16,168 bases of DNA from Trebonia sp. (GTDB taxonomy: Bacteria > Actinomycetota > Actinomycetes > Streptosporangiales > Streptosporangiaceae), in NCBI GenBank assembly GCA_030043595.1, contig JASHXJ010000330.1, positions 1-16,168 on the forward strand, in the 5' to 3' direction. The translations under genes were made by a program, and so were the position numbers. The notes under the pieces were generated by a model. That model saw only the letters and a program-made list of their open reading frames with translations. It did not search any database and was not told where the DNA came from. This document shows positions 14,052 to 16,168 of this stretch, piece after piece; within the stretch, counting starts at the first letter, position 1; each line of letters opens with the position of its first letter.

Positions 14052-15035
14052 TTACCTCCCTCTGCGGAACGCCATCACAGTGGCGCGGTTCCTGTCGCCG
14101 ACGGTCGCCTCCGCGTCCCTGATCGTCTTGCCTGTATAGGACATGAAGACGTCGTCGAGCGACGGGCGGGCGACGCTCACCGAGCGGATCGCCTGCGTGA
14201 GCTCGGCGAACAGACGCGGCACGAAGTGCTCCCCCGATTCCACGTTAAAGGTCACCATGCCCTCGTGCATGGCGGCCTCGAGGTCGAAGCGGTCCTTGAG
14301 CTCCTTGATGGCGGCCTGGTCGTCGTTCGTGGTGATCTGCACCCTGTCCTTGCCGACGCTGGCCTTCAGCTGCTCTGGCGTGTCGATGGCGACGATCTTG
14401 CCGTGGTCGATGATCGCGATCCGGTCGCAGTTCTCCGCCTCGTCCATGTAGTGGGTCGTGAGGAAGATCGTGATGTCTTCCCGCTGCTTGAGGTCGTTGA
14501 TGTACTCCCAGATGCTCGACCGGGTTTGCGGGTCGAGGCCGACGGTGGGCTCGTCGAGGAACAGCACCCGCGGCGCGTGCAGCAGGCCACGGGCGATCTC
14601 CAGGCGGCGCTTCATGCCGCCGGAGTAGGTAGCGACCTCTGACTGGCGGCGGTCCCACAGGCCCACCATCTCAAGGACCTGGCGCATCCGGGGCACGAAC
14701 TGCGCCCGGGGCACGCCATACAGGTCCGCGTGGAATCTCAGGTTCTGCTCGCCGGTCAGGTAGCTGTCCAGTGTCGGGTCCTGGAAGACCAGGCCGATGT
14801 TCCTCCTGACGGTGTCCCGCTGCCTGACGACGTCGTAGCCCGCGACCCTCGCGGATCCCGAGGTGGGGTCCGCAAGGGTGCACAGGATCTTGATCGTGGT
14901 GGACTTGCCGGCGCCGTTCGGGCCGAGGAAGCCGAAGGTCTCCCCCGGCTGCACCTCGAACCCGATGCCGCGCACCGCTTCCACCGCGCCGTACCGTTTG
15001 ACCAGGTCGGTGACCTGGACTACCGGTTCGCTCAC
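14052..15035 (-). CDS. ABC transporter ATP-binding protein (DrrA-like)
   Basis: Cytoplasmic ATPase of the exporter, 327 aa. Walker A is GPNGAGKST (38-46), the Q-loop FQD (84-86), the signature YSGGMKRRLE (137-146), Walker B VLFLDE (157-162) and the H-loop H195 in FLTTHYMDEAE. The region after residue 230 is the DrrA-type C-terminal extension, ending with SLDDVFMSYTGK, which is typical of daunorubicin-resistance-like ATPases. The start is GTG 15035, overlapping the TGA of padR in GTGA, so it is translationally coupled to the regulator. No motif is missing, so the pair should be functional. Confidence 0.95.
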   Translation of the reverse strand: MSEPVVQVTDLVKRYGAVEAVRGIGFEVQPGETFGFLGPNGAGKSTTIKILCTLADPTSGSARVAGYDVVRQRDTVRRNIGLVFQDPTLDSYLTGEQNLRFHADLYGVPRAQFVPRMRQVLEMVGLWDRRQSEVATYSGGMKRRLEIARGLLHAPRVLFLDEPTVGLDPQTRSSIWEYINDLKQREDITIFLTTHYMDEAENCDRIAIIDHGKIVAIDTPEQLKASVGKDRVQITTNDDQAAIKELKDRFDLEAAMHEGMVTFNVESGEHFVPRLFAELTQAIRSVSVARPSLDDVFMSYTGKTIRDAEATVGDRNRATVMAFRRGR

Positions 15036-15892
15036 TCGTTTCCCTCCGGGGTGCCGGCTTCGCCGGCGGTGTCGGTAGTCTCGCTAGCTCCATTGTCGCC
15101 GGTGCTTGCGGCCTCTCCGGCGCCGGCGGTGCCCGCGGCTGCTGTCGTGCCGCCCGCGAGATCGTCCTCGGCGAGGATCCGGTACATCGACCGCCGCGCC
15201 TCGATCAGCACGCGACGGGCCTCGGCGAGCTGGCTCGCTGAGCCGGCACGCCGCACTTCCATGACGGCCATCATCACCTGACGGATCATGTCGCCGAGTT
15301 CGAGCGCCGCGTCGTCGGCCATGCCGGCGACCGAGTCCCAGGACCTGCGGAGCTCGTCGGCGTGCGCTTCCGCGTACGCCCGGCCCTCCGCGGTCAGTGA
15401 GTACATCCGGCGGCGGCCTTCGCCCTCGGGGCTGATCAGCCCCTCGTCCTCAAGCTGCTGCAGTGCCGGGTATACGGACCCGGCGCTCGGCCGCCACACC
15501 CCCTGGGTGCGCTCGGCGATCTCCTGGATTATCTGGTAGCCGTTCCACGCGTGGCCCTCGGCCAGCAGGTCGAGTATGGCCGCCCGCACGTCGCCGCGCC
15601 GGGCGCGCGGTCCGCGTCCGAACGGGTGCCGGCCGAACATCGGACCCATCGGGCCCACCGGCGGCACCGGTCCTTCCGACCAGCCCCAGCGGCGGCCACC
15701 GTGACCGCCCCAGCCCGGGCCGCCGCGGTCTCCGCGTTCTCCGCGTTCTCCGCGGTCACCGCGGTCACCGCGTTCTCCGCCGCGTCCACGGCCCGGTCCT
15801 CGGCCGGGCCTTGGCCCCCACTCGGGGCGTCCTGGCCGGGGCGGCGGTCCCCAGCCTTCGTCTCGCATGCCGCGCCTGTGCTCTTCATGCAT
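15032..15892 (-). CDS. PadR family transcriptional regulator with collagen-like N-terminal tail
   Basis: 286-aa predicted repressor of its own ABC-transporter operon. The winged-helix PadR domain lies at about 98-175 (RGDVRAAILDLLAEGHAWNGYQI..., RPSAGSVYPALQQLEDEGLI, RRRMYSLTAEGRAYAE), followed by a helical dimerisation region to about 243 and an Ala/Gly/Thr tail. PadR proteins usually begin close to the DNA-binding domain; here about 97 residues of Gly/Arg/Pro-rich sequence precede it, including six G-(D/E)-R triplets (about 39-57). The start is ATG 15892, with GAGGTG 7 bases upstream. An internal start such as M82 or M85 would remove the tail but has no better ribosome-binding site that I can see. 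The ligand is unknown. It overlaps the ATPase gene by 4 bases. Confidence 0.93.
   Translation of the reverse strand: MHEEHRRGMRDEGWGPPPRPGRPEWGPRPGRGPGRGRGGERGDRGDRGERGERGDRGGPGWGGHGGRRWGWSEGPVPPVGPMGPMFGRHPFGRGPRARRGDVRAAILDLLAEGHAWNGYQIIQEIAERTQGVWRPSAGSVYPALQQLEDEGLISPEGEGRRRMYSLTAEGRAYAEAHADELRRSWDSVAGMADDAALELGDMIRQVMMAVMEVRRAGSASQLAEARRVLIEARRSMYRILAEDDLAGGTTAAAGTAGAGEAASTGDNGASETTDTAGEAGTPEGNE
15724..15777. repeat. 9-bp tandem repeat, six units, inside padR
   Basis: Units of the form CCGCG(G/T)T(CT/CA) repeat six times without interruption. On the minus strand they encode six Gly-(Asp/Glu)-Arg triplets. Being in multiples of three, copy-number changes would keep the frame. Third-position variants between units suggest it is not brand new. 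Confidence 0.8.
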
Positions 15893-15942
15893 GGCGCTTC
15901 ACCTCTTTCGATTCTCTCGATCGTCGTTGTAACGTCGTTGGT

Positions 15943-15979
15943 ATCTCAACGATATATCGTTAACGATCGCCGATACAAC
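15943..15979 (-). promoter_or_regulatory. padR promoter with overlapping palindromic operators
   Basis: AACGATATATCGTT (15948-15961) is a perfect 14-base palindrome, and ATCGTTAACGAT (15956-15967) is a second, overlapping, perfect 12-base one. A minus-strand promoter TTGTAT (15978-15973) - 16 bases - TATATC (15956-15951) embeds both palindromes, which cover the spacer and -10. PadR repressors often bind AT-rich dyads in their own promoters, so autorepression of padR and the ABC genes is the natural reading. Confidence 0.6.
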
Positions 15980-16098
15980 TTTGATTCCCGCGGGGCTGGC
16001 ATGCGGGCTGCCGCGGGCGCGGCGGGGGTGGTCCCGGTGGTCCCGGCGTTCCTTCCCTTGGTCCGGCGAGCCTGCTTGCGGAGTGGCCGCTCGTCGCC

Positions 16099-16168
16099 GC
16101 TTGTCGGCCCGTCCCTGCTTGTCGGCCCGTCCCTGCTTGTCGGCCCGTCCCCGCTTGTCGGCCCGTCG
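16099..16168. repeat. 18-bp tandem repeat running off the window end
   Basis: GCTTGTCGGCCCGTCCCT recurs at 16099, 16117, 16135 and 16153 (the last copy cut by the edge, and with one or two substitutions in the last copies). The period is a multiple of three, and the sequence is open in several frames: a plus-strand frame from ATG 16001 would give LVGPSL repeats, and minus-strand frames GRADKQ or DGPTSR repeats. Which, if any, is coding cannot be decided here, so no CDS is called in 15985-16168. Confidence 0.8.

Noticed and set aside
15724..15777. CRISPR-like repeat array
   Set aside because: The units are 9 bp with no spacers and lie inside a coding gene, encoding amino-acid triplets.
16001..16168. 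Plus-strand gene starting at ATG 16001 with LVGPSL repeats
   Set aside because: There is no clear ribosome-binding site, the frame is truncated by the edge, and minus-strand frames through the same DNA are equally open.

Overview
The window is a very GC-rich, densely coding stretch typical of a high-GC actinobacterium. GTG starts are frequent, stop/start overlaps are common, and several families are actinobacterial hallmarks: an InhA-type enoyl-ACP reductase, DUF3090, the SCO1664-like and MSMEG_4193-like families, DUF3099 and a 6C small RNA. The genus cannot be fixed from sequence alone. The genes are ordinary chromosomal ones, and I see no phage, IS, CRISPR or tRNA.

Layout. (1) 1-3503, minus: cobalamin-dependent methionine synthase metH, cut by the window edge a few codons before its stop. 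(2) 3652-4521, plus: a PAC2-family protein, divergent from metH, with no canonical start codon at its conserved N-terminus. (3) 4568-6675, minus: a tight three-gene operon of a histidine phosphatase, a DUF3090 protein and an SCO1664-family kinase-fold protein. (4) 6733-9110, minus: fabG, fabI and a DUF1707/FHA-domain gene. The first two are the reductases of type II fatty-acid elongation, arranged like mabA-inhA of mycobacteria. (5) 9356-12768, plus: tldD-tldE (4-nt overlap), then a small DUF3099 membrane protein. (6) 12769-13158, non-coding: a stem-loop and, at about 13012-13130 on the plus strand, a recognisable 6C-type small RNA. (7) 13159-15892, minus: a padR-drrA-drrB-like operon of PadR regulator, ABC ATPase and ABC-2 permease, with palindromic operator sequences over its promoter. 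(8) 15985-16168: no confident gene; it ends in an 18-bp tandem repeat running off the edge.

How the parts work together: metH makes methionine. fabG and fabI carry out the two reduction steps of fatty-acid elongation. TldD/TldE form a metalloprotease of the PmbA type. The PadR-ABC cassette looks like a self-regulated exporter. The most interesting non-protein element is the 6C RNA: it has three hairpins, including its terminator, and each displays a 13-nt loop containing CCCCCGT. Other points of note are a near-identical 18-bp motif upstream of both fabG and the FHA gene, the rare ATC or GTC start of the PAC2 gene, and a Gly-Asp/Glu-Arg triplet repeat in the PadR regulator.
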